This document shows, in pieces, positions 1 to 8,100 of a stretch of DNA of 64,000 nucleotides. The notes under the pieces are model-generated. The model was given only the letters and a program-made list of their open reading frames with translations. It was not told the origin of the DNA and searched no databases. Numbering within the stretch: the first letter of the stretch is position 1; every line of letters begins with the position of its first letter. The position numbers and the translations under genes were made by a program. The stretch comes from Chloroflexi bacterium bin20 (lineage in GTDB: Bacteria > Chloroflexota > Anaerolineae > Aggregatilineales > Phototrophicaceae): the NCBI GenBank assembly GCA_002238485.1, contig MPMG01000005.1, positions 162,876 through 226,875 on the forward strand. The letters run 5' to 3'.

Positions 1-42
1 AAAGCGAACGCATGATCGTGTTCGCCAGTGGAAAGGCTGCGC

Positions 43-1179
43 ATGACTGAGCTGCTCACTCACTTCCGCGCCCGCAAAGACGACATGCTGGACCTGCTCG
101 GCGAATTGGTGCGGCGCGAATCGTTCACCGCCGATAAAGCCCGTGTTGACCAGTTGGCAGATTATCTGGAAGGCCTGCTGGGCCATTTCGGCGCCAAGAG
201 CCTGCAGCGGCTGCCACAGCCCGAAGTCGGGGATTTCCTGCTGGCGGCATGGAATCCGACCGCGCCCGGAAAACCCGTTCTCGTGCTCTGCCACATCGAC
301 ACCGTGCATCCGCTCGGCACATTGGTCGAGTCGCCCATCCGCCACGATGGAGACCGCTGGTATGGTCCCGGCGCGCTGGACATGAAAGCCGGCGCAGTCA
401 TCGTTCTCACAGCCTTGCAATCGCTGCACAATCAGAAGCGGCTGGCGCGACCTGTCAAGCTGCTGATGACCACAGACGAAGAGATCGGCAGCCCGCAGAG
501 CCGCGCTGTCATAGAAGCCGAGGCTGCGGATGCCGAGCTCGTGCTGGTGTTGGAGCCAGCCACCCCAGAAGGCGCAATCAAAACTGCGCGCAAAGGCGGC
601 GCAAAATACACGTTGACTATCGAAGGGCGACCTGCTCATGCTGGCATCGCGCCACAGCTGGGCATCAACGCCATCATTGAATTTGCTCAGCAGGCGCTGG
701 AAATCAACGGGCTGAACGACCTAAAATATGGCACATCGGTTTCGGTTACGCGGGTGACCGGCGGCAGCGCGGGCAATGTCATCCCGGCGCATGTCGAAGC
801 GCATATCGACACGCGCGCCATCACCAGCGCAGAAATGCAGCGAGTCGAGCAGGCGCTAGCCAGCCTCTACCCCAAGATGCCTGGCGCGATCGTTCGCTGC
901 CAGCGACAGGGCTTTCGTCCGCCCATGGAACGGCAGGCCGGCATCTTTGAACGCGCGGCAGAGATCGCTGCCCGGCAGGGCATCACGCTGGAAGAAGGCG
1001 CGAGCGGCGGCGGCTCTGATGGCAACTTCACTGCGGCCATGGGCATCCCGACGCTGGACGGCTTGGGCGCGCACGGCGATGGAGCGCATACCTTGCACGA
1101 GCATATCATCACCGACAGCCTGCCTCGCCAAGCCGCTGTGATCGCGGCGCTGCTGCTGGAATGGAATGCCGGCGGCTAG
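43..1179 (+). CDS. M20-family metallopeptidase (carboxypeptidase G2-like)
   Basis: This is a zinc-dependent exopeptidase or deacylase of the M20/ArgE/DapE/CPG2 family, about 378 aa and full length. Visible family motifs are CHIDTVHPLG near residue 85 (metal-binding His and Asp), a GPGALDMKAG segment with the second Asp, TTDEEIGS with the catalytic Glu pair, and a late HTLHEH histidine. The middle of the protein (GGAKYTLTIEGRPAHAG) is the usual dimerisation or lid domain. The ORF track opens at a GTG at 28, but the ATG at 43 is better because GAAAGG lies 6 bases before it. There is no signal peptide, so it is cytoplasmic. The substrate (glutamyl or other N-acyl amino acid) cannot be read from sequence. 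It is a single gene; the 27 bases before it contain no other recognisable gene. Confidence 0.85.
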   Translation: MTELLTHFRARKDDMLDLLGELVRRESFTADKARVDQLADYLEGLLGHFGAKSLQRLPQPEVGDFLLAAWNPTAPGKPVLVLCHIDTVHPLGTLVESPIRHDGDRWYGPGALDMKAGAVIVLTALQSLHNQKRLARPVKLLMTTDEEIGSPQSRAVIEAEAADAELVLVLEPATPEGAIKTARKGGAKYTLTIEGRPAHAGIAPQLGINAIIEFAQQALEINGLNDLKYGTSVSVTRVTGGSAGNVIPAHVEAHIDTRAITSAEMQRVEQALASLYPKMPGAIVRCQRQGFRPPMERQAGIFERAAEIAARQGITLEEGASGGGSDGNFTAAMGIPTLDGLGAHGDGAHTLHEHIITDSLPRQAAVIAALLLEWNAGG

Positions 1180-1332
1180 CTAGCTGCCGCTCCACAGAAC
1201 TCGCATAAAGCAACGCAAATTGTCATTTTCAAACAAGATATGGCTCTCGGTCTTGGTGGATAGTTCCTATTCTGCTTCGCGCTCGGATTGGTACGATAGG
1301 TCAAGTATCGATCCGCTCGGGACGATCACAAG

Positions 1333-1968
1333 ATGGAAGTTCTGTTCTTTTCCGCATTCGCCATGTCGCTGGCCTTTGCTGTTCAGCCGGGCGTCATTGG
1401 TTTTGAATCGCTGCGGCGGGGCATCGCGCATGGCTGGACGGCGGCTCTGCATGTGGAATTGGGCTCGCTGCTGGGCGATGGCGTGTGGGCGATCATCGCG
1501 CTGCTGGGCGCATCGATTCTCTTCCAAAATCGCCTGGTGACCATGCTGCTGGGCTTGTTCGGCTGCGTCCTGCTGCTGCGCTTCGCCTGGGATGCCTGGC
1601 GAGCCTCGCGGGCGGATGTTGAGATGGCTGGCGCGGGCGATGAACAGTCGAATCATCTGCTGGCAGGCGCGATGCTTTCGCTGTCCAATCCGCAGAATAT
1701 CACCTTTTGGGTGGGCATGAGCGGCACGATCATCGGCATCGGCTTCCTGGATCCACAACCGATTCATCTCTTCGTCTTTTTCGCCGGTTTCATGATCGCG
1801 CAGGTTTGCTGGTGTTTCTTTTTCGCCACGCTGGTCGAATTTGGACGCCGCCTGCTCAGCCAGCGCCTCTTCCGCTGGATCAACCTGGCCTGCGCCGCTT
1901 TCCTGGCCTGCATGGGCTTATCCTTGCTCGCGCAGACTGCCCACATGAGCCTGGCGCAATTTGTCTAG
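1333..1968 (+). CDS. LysE/RhtB-family amino-acid exporter
   Basis: This is a 211-aa integral membrane protein with about six hydrophobic segments. It has the family N-terminus in which a first helix is followed by a QPGVIGFESLRRG-type stretch, equivalent to the GPxxxxV(I)...G signature of LysE/RhtB exporters. Such proteins export basic or neutral amino acids by proton antiport. A conserved LSNPQNITFW segment before the fourth helix also fits the family. There is no strong Shine-Dalgarno site before the ATG (GGGACGATCACAAG). The gene ends convergently with a 66-aa minus-strand ORF, overlapping it by 4 bases. The substrate is unknown. Confidence 0.8.
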   Translation: MEVLFFSAFAMSLAFAVQPGVIGFESLRRGIAHGWTAALHVELGSLLGDGVWAIIALLGASILFQNRLVTMLLGLFGCVLLLRFAWDAWRASRADVEMAGAGDEQSNHLLAGAMLSLSNPQNITFWVGMSGTIIGIGFLDPQPIHLFVFFAGFMIAQVCWCFFFATLVEFGRRLLSQRLFRWINLACAAFLACMGLSLLAQTAHMSLAQFV

Positions 1969-2165
1969 GCCTCTGCTTTGCTGCTGGCAATCACGCGGCA
2001 AATGAAAGCGGGCACATTGTATCTGCGCCCGTCGCGCCTCGATACCAGGCCCAGCCAGCCATTGCGATAGATGTACACGATGATATAGGGACCGCGCGCC
2101 GCTTCTCGGTAGGGCGTCGTCATGCGCACAACCGCGCCACACGATAATTCTCCATCCGTCTGCAT
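1965..2165 (-). CDS. small hypothetical protein, 66 aa
   Basis: I do not recognise the family. It is a 66-aa ORF starting MQTDGELSCG on the minus strand, with AAGGGA 7-8 bases before the ATG. A near-perfect sigma70 promoter (TTGACA-N17-TATAGT) lies about 80 bases upstream in the same direction. The sequence is basic and strand-rich (PYIIVYIYRNGWLGLV) and may be a small folded beta protein. The longer 179-aa ORF in the track only extends it through the promoter region and is unlikely to be translated. The promoter and ribosome site support expression; the function is unknown. Its last codons overlap the end of the LysE gene. Confidence 0.5.
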   Translation of the reverse strand: MQTDGELSCGAVVRMTTPYREAARGPYIIVYIYRNGWLGLVSRRDGRRYNVPAFICRVIASSKAEA

Positions 2166-2243
2166 TGGAATTCGTCCCTTGCCTGACCTGGACGAGCGCG
2201 GCGAAAAGGGCCGGGCTGCCCTGCGCAAACGTTCTGCGATCCG

Positions 2244-2272
2244 ACTATAGAACAAATATGCTAGTCTGTCAA
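2244..2272 (-). promoter_or_regulatory. strong sigma70-type promoter, minus strand
   Basis: Reading the minus strand gives TTGACA, a 17-base spacer and TATAGT, which is a full -35 match and a 5/6 -10 match with ideal spacing. It points at the 66-aa ORF whose start codon lies about 80 bases further on. The spacer holds GCATATTTGTTC, which resembles one half of a GAAC-N4-GTTC SOS box but lacks a good second half, so I do not claim a LexA site. Confidence 0.7.
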
Positions 2273-2324
2273 GGGATTTTGTGATGGGGGAGTGTCGAAC
2301 TTGCTGGATTAAGACCCCCCTCAG

Positions 2325-2346
2325 TCCCCCCGAAAAGTCGGGGGGA
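2325..2346. terminator. perfect G/C-rich palindrome, terminator-like
   Basis: TCCCCCCGA and TCGGGGGGA form a perfect 9-bp inverted repeat around a four-base AAAG loop. No T-run follows on either strand. It lies about 180 bases beyond the stop codon of the minus-strand secreted protein, so it could end that transcript. It could equally be a dispersed palindromic repeat; a related CCCCTCCC/GGGAGGGG hairpin occurs at 53485. Confidence 0.45.
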
Positions 2347-2525
2347 GGCAACGGCGCGCGCGGATTTCTACGCATGTCGGGGGAAGGAGAAAGCCCCGCA
2401 TACGCGAAAATAGACACTTCCTGTGATGGAGGAGTGGCAATACCGACGCGAAGAAAAAGGCGAAGGACCCCGCCTCGGAATCGCCCGCCGGTACGATCTG
2501 TCACGCGGTCTTGCGCGCGAGTTTG

Positions 2526-3068
2526 TTACTTGTAGGGCTGTGACGCTTTCCCGCCAGTGATCCCGTTCACAAATGTTCGGGTATCAGCCGCATGGTCAAA
2601 GATTATGGAATGCTCGGAATCCCGAAAGGTGACGACGGAGACGGTGGGAGACAGCGCGATTATTGTCATCCCGTGAGGATAATTGGTTGCTATGGCGGCG
2701 CCCGATTTGGTCGTAGGGAGTGGCTTGGTAATTCTTGGCTCCGTGCCTCGCGGGGGGTGGGAGACTTCGTTTGTCACCTCGACATGGTTGGTCTTTGCAG
2801 TGATCACGAGAAAGTCACGATTTATGAATACCCATGCCCCGCCATGGCGGTATGCATACCATCCGGCTGTCCAATCGTCTGGTGTTCTGCATTCGCCAGC
2901 CCAGCCGTTTTCCGATACAGGTATCTGGCAGAGGTTGTCGATGTGGTCATCGGCGTAGGACGGGGCAGCCGCGAAGGCGATCAGCAGACAGACCAGCGCG
3001 ATGAGGATTAACTTGACGAGGAGGGCGGGACGGAAATCAAGCGAAGCAGTATGATTACGAGATGGTAC
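2526..3068 (-). CDS. secreted hypothetical protein, 5' end lost in a poly-C tract
   Basis: The ORF track lists only a 93-aa fragment, but the frame stays open upstream to the homopolymer at 3070. Read through, it gives a hydrophobic signal peptide (VKLILIALVCLLIAF, then APSYA as a likely signal peptidase I site). A mature domain of about 145 residues follows, beginning DDHIDNLCQIP and rich in Trp, Thr and Pro with two Cys. No start codon exists in this frame between the signal peptide and a stop at 3180-3182, so the true start is in, or replaced by, the tract. A promoter, ribosome site and ATG upstream (3183) are in a different frame. I do not recognise the domain. As sequenced the gene is broken or phase-off. 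Confidence 0.5.
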   Translation of the reverse strand, partial: VPSRNHTASLDFRPALLVKLILIALVCLLIAFAAAPSYADDHIDNLCQIPVSENGWAGECRTPDDWTAGWYAYRHGGAWVFINRDFLVITAKTNHVEVTNEVSHPPRGTEPRITKPLPTTKSGAAIATNYPHGMTIIALSPTVSVVTFRDSEHSIIFDHAADTRTFVNGITGGKASQPYK

Positions 3069-3069
3069 A

Positions 3070-3127
3070 GGGGGGGGGGGGGGGGGGGTGGGGGGGGGGG
3101 GGGGAGGGGGGGGGGGGGGGGGGGGGG
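3070..3127. repeat. 58-nt G homopolymer tract with two interruptions
   Basis: The plus strand reads as G except for a T at 3089 and an A at 3105. On the minus strand it would encode poly-proline. It separates a start region (3183) from the signal peptide of the secreted protein. It may be an assembly or base-calling artefact (dark-cycle poly-G, or a bridged gap) or a real hypermutable tract. Confidence 0.9.
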
Positions 3128-3183
3128 AGCGGAGATAGCAACAAGTCTCCTGCCGCGCGCGTCGGAATGCCTGCCATTTTCAT
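3128..3183 (-). other. start region of an interrupted minus-strand reading frame
   Basis: On the minus strand an ATG at 3183 follows CAGGAG with a 7-base spacer and opens MKMAGIPTRAAGDLLL before running into the poly-C tract. In this frame the tract exits into a stop (TCG TAA) about 18 bases beyond it. Removing one base from the tract, or adding two, would join this start to the signal-peptide protein at 2526-3068. Either the two pieces are one gene, or they are two genes with the junction lost. Confidence 0.45.
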
Positions 3184-3219
3184 CGCCAAACTCCTGGATT
3201 GAACAGCTTCACTGCGATA

Positions 3220-3247
3220 AATATAAGCGAATTGTGGCGGCTGTCAA
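3220..3247 (-). promoter_or_regulatory. sigma70-type promoter for the interrupted gene
   Basis: The minus strand reads TTGACA, a 16-base spacer and TATATT. It lies about 35 bases before the CAGGAG ribosome site and the ATG at 3183, which is the geometry of a real promoter-leader-start arrangement. Confidence 0.6.
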
Positions 3248-3391
3248 GCGGACGGAGGAGATTGCCAAGGAATTTCCAGTTTCTCTATATGCTCTGCTTG
3301 CTTGCGGGTCGCGTGGACACTGATCGCGGAGGAGGGGTTTAGGGGGAGGGAAATGCGGGGTATACCGATGTTTTTGCTGCTTCCTCTGCGC

Positions 3392-3922
3392 CTAGATCTC
3401 TACATAGCGCTTCCACACTTCGGGACCAGACCCCAGCGCGATGACCAGGTAGCTGGTGCGCGGCGTCTTGGGTTCCCACCGCAGCCGCATGCCAGCGACA
3501 TTGTGCAGCCGATTGCCCTTGCGGTGGTTGCAGCGCGCGCAGGCGCAAGCTGTGTTCGACCAGGTGTCTTTGCCGCCTTGGCAGCGCGGGATGATGTGAT
3601 CAATCGTAAAGTCGCGCTTTGTCAGCACTCGGCCTCGGACCTGCGATCCCAGCTGGACGCCGCAATAGATGCAGGTGTAGTTGTCTCGCACCAGCACGCC
3701 CTTGCGGCTCCAGTGCGATTTGCGGCGCGGCACATTGACATACGATCTCAACGCGATGACCGACGGCACGGCAAATTTGGCGCGCACCGTATTCAAGTAT
3801 TGTCCCGTCTGTTCCACCGCGATGGCTTTGCCCGCCAGCAGCAGGTTCATCGCCCGCGGCACTGTGATGACAGACAGGGGCTCCCACGTGCTGCCGTTCA
3901 ACAGCAGCACACGCAACTGCAT
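3392..3922 (-). CDS. HNH endonuclease
   Basis: This is a 176-aa protein of the common RRXRR/HNH type. The N-terminus (MQLRVLLLNGSTWEPL, then a PRAMNLLLAGKA stretch) is the usual beginning of this family, so I start at 3922 rather than at the track's 4150. The C-terminal half carries the nuclease: CIYC as the first zinc pair, the DHIIPRCQGG core with the catalytic His, the WSNTACAC Asn region, and a second CxxC-type pair (CARCNHRKGN). Such standalone HNH proteins are often near-housekeeping and of unproven role. A TCGGCA-N17-TATACT promoter lies 75 bases upstream. It diverges from the kinase gene at 4101. Confidence 0.8.
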   Translation of the reverse strand: MQLRVLLLNGSTWEPLSVITVPRAMNLLLAGKAIAVEQTGQYLNTVRAKFAVPSVIALRSYVNVPRRKSHWSRKGVLVRDNYTCIYCGVQLGSQVRGRVLTKRDFTIDHIIPRCQGGKDTWSNTACACARCNHRKGNRLHNVAGMRLRWEPKTPRTSYLVIALGSGPEVWKRYVEI

Positions 3923-3995
3923 GACACTTGCGCTGGACACTGCTCGAATCGCCTCTCTGCTCGCTTGCCACACCTGTTTTGGGGCGCCGCCAATG

Positions 3996-4024
3996 AGTAT
4001 AACAAAGTTCAGCCAGCCTGCCGA
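3996..4024 (-). promoter_or_regulatory. promoter of the HNH gene
   Basis: The minus strand reads TCGGCA (4/6 to the -35 consensus), a 17-base spacer and TATACT (5/6), ending about 75 bases before the HNH start codon. Confidence 0.5.
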
Positions 4025-4100
4025 GCGCATGTCAGCTAGGGAGCGACTATTTTCGTGTATGCTGGGTTTGCCCCATCCCTCTGTGCTAGGAATCGTCAAT

Positions 4101-5105
4101 ATGCTGAGCAAACCCAACCTGCCCGACCAATGCATACTAGATGTCCTCATCGCTGCCTATGGCATCGCGCCGACTGTGCTGGAATTTCTGCCGATAGGCA
4201 ACGACTCGCGCGCCTGGTCCTATCGCCTTGAAGCTGGAACGACCCGCTACTTCGCAAAGCTGCGCCGCGGAGAACTGAAACAGGCTGCCCTTCTTGTGCC
4301 GCAAACCTTGCAGCGCCTGGGCATCGAGCCGGTTGTCGCGCCGCTGCCCACGCTGGCTGGCGGTTTGTCTGCGCCTGTCGATGATGCGTTTTCGCTGATC
4401 CTCTACCCGTTTGTGTTGGGCAGATCGGCTTGGGACAAGCCACTGGAGCCAGCGCAATGGCGAGCCTGGGGAGAAATCGTGCGCGCCATCCATAACGCGC
4501 CGGTCAGCAGCCAACTGGCGCAAGTTGTCGAGCGCGAAGTCTTCGCATTGAAGTGGCTGCCCAATATAGCCCGTGTCGAACGGGCCATGCGGAAGGGTAG
4601 CTTCAAAAGCCAAGCCGCAAAGCGCTTTGCCATGATCTGGCAGGAACAATCTGACGAGATCGCGCTGTGCAAAGAGCGGTTCTGCGCCTTGGGAGAAAGG
4701 CTGGCAAAGGAAGCGCCGCCTTTTGTCATCTGCCACGCCGATATCCACACCGCCAACCTCCTTGTTTCTGACGAAGTCGGCCTAAAAATCGTCGACTGGG
4801 ACGAAGTTCTGCTCGCGCCAATAGAACGCGACCTGATGTTTTTCTTGGGCGATGGGCACAGTCCGCAGAGCGAAGTCGCATTTATGGCTGGTTATGGCGA
4901 CTGCCACATCGACCGCGCCGCGATAGCCTACTACCGCTACGACTGGACGCTGCAAGAATTTGCGGATTATGGCGAGCGAGTCTTCTTCACCAGCGACCTC
5001 GGCGAGCAAGAACTGGCATTGGCCCTGCGGGAATTCGAGAAACTCTTTGCGCCCGGCGATGTCGTTCAGCGAGCGCAGGCAGCCTTCGCCCGCATCCACG
5101 ACTAA
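4101..5105 (+). CDS. APH-family phosphotransferase (aminoglycoside or homoserine kinase-like)
   Basis: This is a 334-aa kinase-like protein of the APH/choline kinase superfamily. The catalytic loop HADIHTANLL (Asp base and Asn) and the following metal-binding IVDWDEVLLAP motif are both present, so it should be active on a small-molecule hydroxyl. The N-lobe shows a nucleotide-binding beta sheet with a YFAKLRRG lysine. I take the ATG at 4101 (MLSKPNLPDQ) preceded by TAGGA; the track's 474-aa version reads backwards over the HNH gene and its promoter. The substrate is not predictable. It may be a real resistance kinase, but most chromosomal members phosphorylate metabolites. Confidence 0.8.
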   Translation: MLSKPNLPDQCILDVLIAAYGIAPTVLEFLPIGNDSRAWSYRLEAGTTRYFAKLRRGELKQAALLVPQTLQRLGIEPVVAPLPTLAGGLSAPVDDAFSLILYPFVLGRSAWDKPLEPAQWRAWGEIVRAIHNAPVSSQLAQVVEREVFALKWLPNIARVERAMRKGSFKSQAAKRFAMIWQEQSDEIALCKERFCALGERLAKEAPPFVICHADIHTANLLVSDEVGLKIVDWDEVLLAPIERDLMFFLGDGHSPQSEVAFMAGYGDCHIDRAAIAYYRYDWTLQEFADYGERVFFTSDLGEQELALALREFEKLFAPGDVVQRAQAAFARIHD

Positions 5106-5172
5106 GCTGAAGACCCCTTGTTGCTATCAAGTATACTTGTCTGCGAAGGGTGTCCATCGGGAGACAAAATCC

Positions 5173-8100
5173 ATGCGTAGACAGATCTGTCTTGCATTTG
5201 CCTTAATCAATCTGCTGATGCTGGCTGGCGCGGTTCACATCAGCGCCCAGGTCACTCAAATTGCCTACCTGGAGGTGATTGATGTTCAGCCATCTCCAGC
5301 CGGTCAACTGGGGCTGAGGGACGCGGTTACCTTGTGGTTCAATCGCCGGGTCGATTGCGCGGATGCAGAAGCGGCTCTTTCTTGGCAGCCCGCCATTCGC
5401 GGGGAGCTGAGCTGCGATGAATACTCGGTCAGCTTCGAGCCAGGTGGCGCTTACCAGCGAGACCAGCGCTACGCCTTCAGCTTGAATACGCCGCTGCGTG
5501 CCAAAGATGGCGCGCCATTGCTCGATCCGTTCCAGGTTGTTTTTTCTACTGTTGGCTTTCTAACGATTGCGGACGCGTTTCCGCAGCCTGGCAGTTCGCT
5601 TGCGCCAGCAGATTCCGCCATCAGCGTGGCATTTGATGCGCCGGTGGTTCCACTCGCCTTGTCGCCGGATCTGGACGATCTGCCGCAACCGCTGAGTTTG
5701 TCGCCCGTGGTCGCTGGGCTTGGCGAATGGGTCAACAGCGCCGTTTATGTCTTTAGGCCATCGCAACCGCTGGATGGCGATACGGAATACACTGTGACAA
5801 TTTCCGCCGACTTGGCCGCGGTTGATGGTTCGGTCATTGCCGGCGCTGCAAGCTGGTCCTTCAAAACGGCGCCACCCACAATCGTCGCCATCGATCCGCC
5901 GCCCGGCACAGACGATCTGATTCTGAATCCGCAGATCCAGATCCGCTTCGACCAGCCGCTTGCGCAAAACCTGGTCGAGCGCGCATTCCGCTTTCAGGCC
6001 CAGCCCAATAGCAGCGACCCCAAGCTCGGCGGCGCATTCAAATGGGCGGAAGACGGCCTGGGTTTCGCTTTTGTTCCCGGTCGGCGGCTGGCGCTGGACA
6101 CGGTCTACCAAGCCAGTTTTGACGGCGAATTGCTGCCGGGCCTGCGCATGGCTGCCGACTCCCAAGCGCCCAGTTGGCGATACACCACAGTCGGCGCGCC
6201 GAGCATTATTGACACAGAGCCGAGAGATGGCGAGCGCGACGCCTATACGCACGGTCTGTCGCTCTACTTCGCATCGCCAATGAACATCGACTCGCTAGAC
6301 GGCAAAGTCCGCATCGAGCCAGCGCCCGACGAAGCGCCGATCACTTATTACAGCGACTGGAACAAGCGCTATGCCCTGTCTTTTGACGCCCAGCCGGATA
6401 CCAACTATCGCGTCACAGTCGATGCTGGCATGCAGGACATCTATGGGAATGCTATCGCCGAACCGCTGACTGTCGCATACAAGACCGAGCCGCGTCCGCC
6501 CGAAGTCGGCTTTGTCATGCCTGGCGCTGTCGCCTTCTACAACGCCCATCAGCCGCCGACGCAGTTGCAGCTTTACCATCGCGGAATAGAACAGGCCGAT
6601 CTGTCGCTGTATCGGGTTTCGCTGGAAAACTTCGTCGCCCGACTCACCAACCCAGAAGTATATTCTCCATCCGCGGACTACGAGCCGTCGCCATCTGAAT
6701 TGCTGCAGAGTTGGCAAATCGACGGTGGCGAAAACCAGTCACGCCAAACCCAAATGCTGACCCTGTCCGAAGCGGGATTGGCGCCGGGCCTGTACTTCGC
6801 TGAACTGAACGCGCCCGGGCTGGACTTGCGCTGGGCGCCCAACAAGCAATTCCTCCATGTCGCAACGGCTGTTTTGACGATCAAGCAATCGGCAGACCAG
6901 TTGACGATTTGGGCGGTTGACCTTGGCAGCGGCGCGCCAATCAGCGGCGAGCGCATCAAAGTCTTTGGAGCCGAGTCTATTGAGATAGGCAGCGGCATCA
7001 GCGACGAACAGGGCATCGTGCAGATCGACCTGCCGGCAGCGAAAGGGCGATATGCGGGCTACGCAGTTGTGCTGGATGCCGGCGAGCACTTCGGCATCGG
7101 CTACTCAAATTGGACGGACGGGGCAGAGCCTTGGGAGTTTGGCGTTCATGCTGACTTTTATCCAAGCGACTACCAAGTGCTTGTGTATACCGATCGACCG
7201 ATTTACCGCCCTGGGCAACCTGTTTACTTCCGCGGTCTTGTGCGCGCCAAAGACGATGTGCGCTATACGCCTCCCCAGCACGCCAGCGTTCAGTTGACAA
7301 TCAGAGACTCGCGTGGCGAACGGATACACGAGACCGAATTGCCATTGAGCAAGGTTGGCAGCTTTCATGGCGAATACGCTCTGCCTGCGGATGTTGCGCC
7401 TGGTCCCTTCTACATATCCATATCTTTGCCAGTCGATGATAATTGGCAGGAAGAGGCTGATGGCGTCGCCTTTCAAGTAGCGGAATATCGCCTGCCCGAA
7501 TATGCAGTGTCGCTGAATGCGCAGCCAGCACAGATTGTGCAAGGCGACACAGCCGAAATCGAGCTGAGGGGCAAGTATTACTTCGGCGGCGCTGTCTCGT
7601 TTGCCGATGCCGAATACGCTGTGGTTTCTGCGCCCTATGCGTTCCAGTACAGCGGCGACGGCGATTATGACTTCGGCGAATACGATCCCTACGCCGAACC
7701 AGCCATGTATGGCATAGACGAAAACATGGTCAGCCAGGGTACGCTGCGCACAGATGCGTTGGGAACAGCGCGCTTCCAGCTGATCGGCAACCTGGAGGCG
7801 GAGGCCGGCAGCCAGCGCTGGCTTGTTGAAGCTTCTGTCGCAGACGAGTCTGGACAGGCGATCTATGAACAGACCCGCCTGATCGTGCATCAGGGCCTTT
7901 TCTATATTGGCGCGCGCCCCGAAAGCGCCGTTGTCCAGGCGGGCGAAGACAGCCGCATTCAACTCATCGCCGTCGACTGGGACAGCCAGCCTGTCGCCAG
8001 CCAGCGGATTGACATCGAAGTTGTCGAACGCCGCTGGAGGCGCGTCCAAGAGCAAGACCCGATCAGCGGACGTGTCAGCACAAGCTGGCAAGTCGATGAG

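Larger units (their letters stand above)
2166..2525. other. gene-poor intergenic stretch with short repeats
   Basis: I see no gene here. It holds the minus-strand promoter, a perfect G/C-rich palindrome (separate entry), and two copies of a TGTGATGGRGGAGTG motif (about 2279 and 2420) about 140 bases apart. The composition changes to G-rich blocks unlike the flanking genes. Confidence 0.5.

Noticed and set aside
2244-2272. LexA/SOS box inside the promoter
   Set aside because: Only one half (GAAC) matches; the second half differs at two of four core bases.
2592-3011. 139-aa plus-strand ORF
   Set aside because: Antisense to the signal-peptide protein, which has a far better coding pattern.
3051-3323. 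90-aa plus-strand ORF with a poly-Gly run
   Set aside because: It exists only because of the G tract, lacks a ribosome site and opposes a promoter on the other strand.
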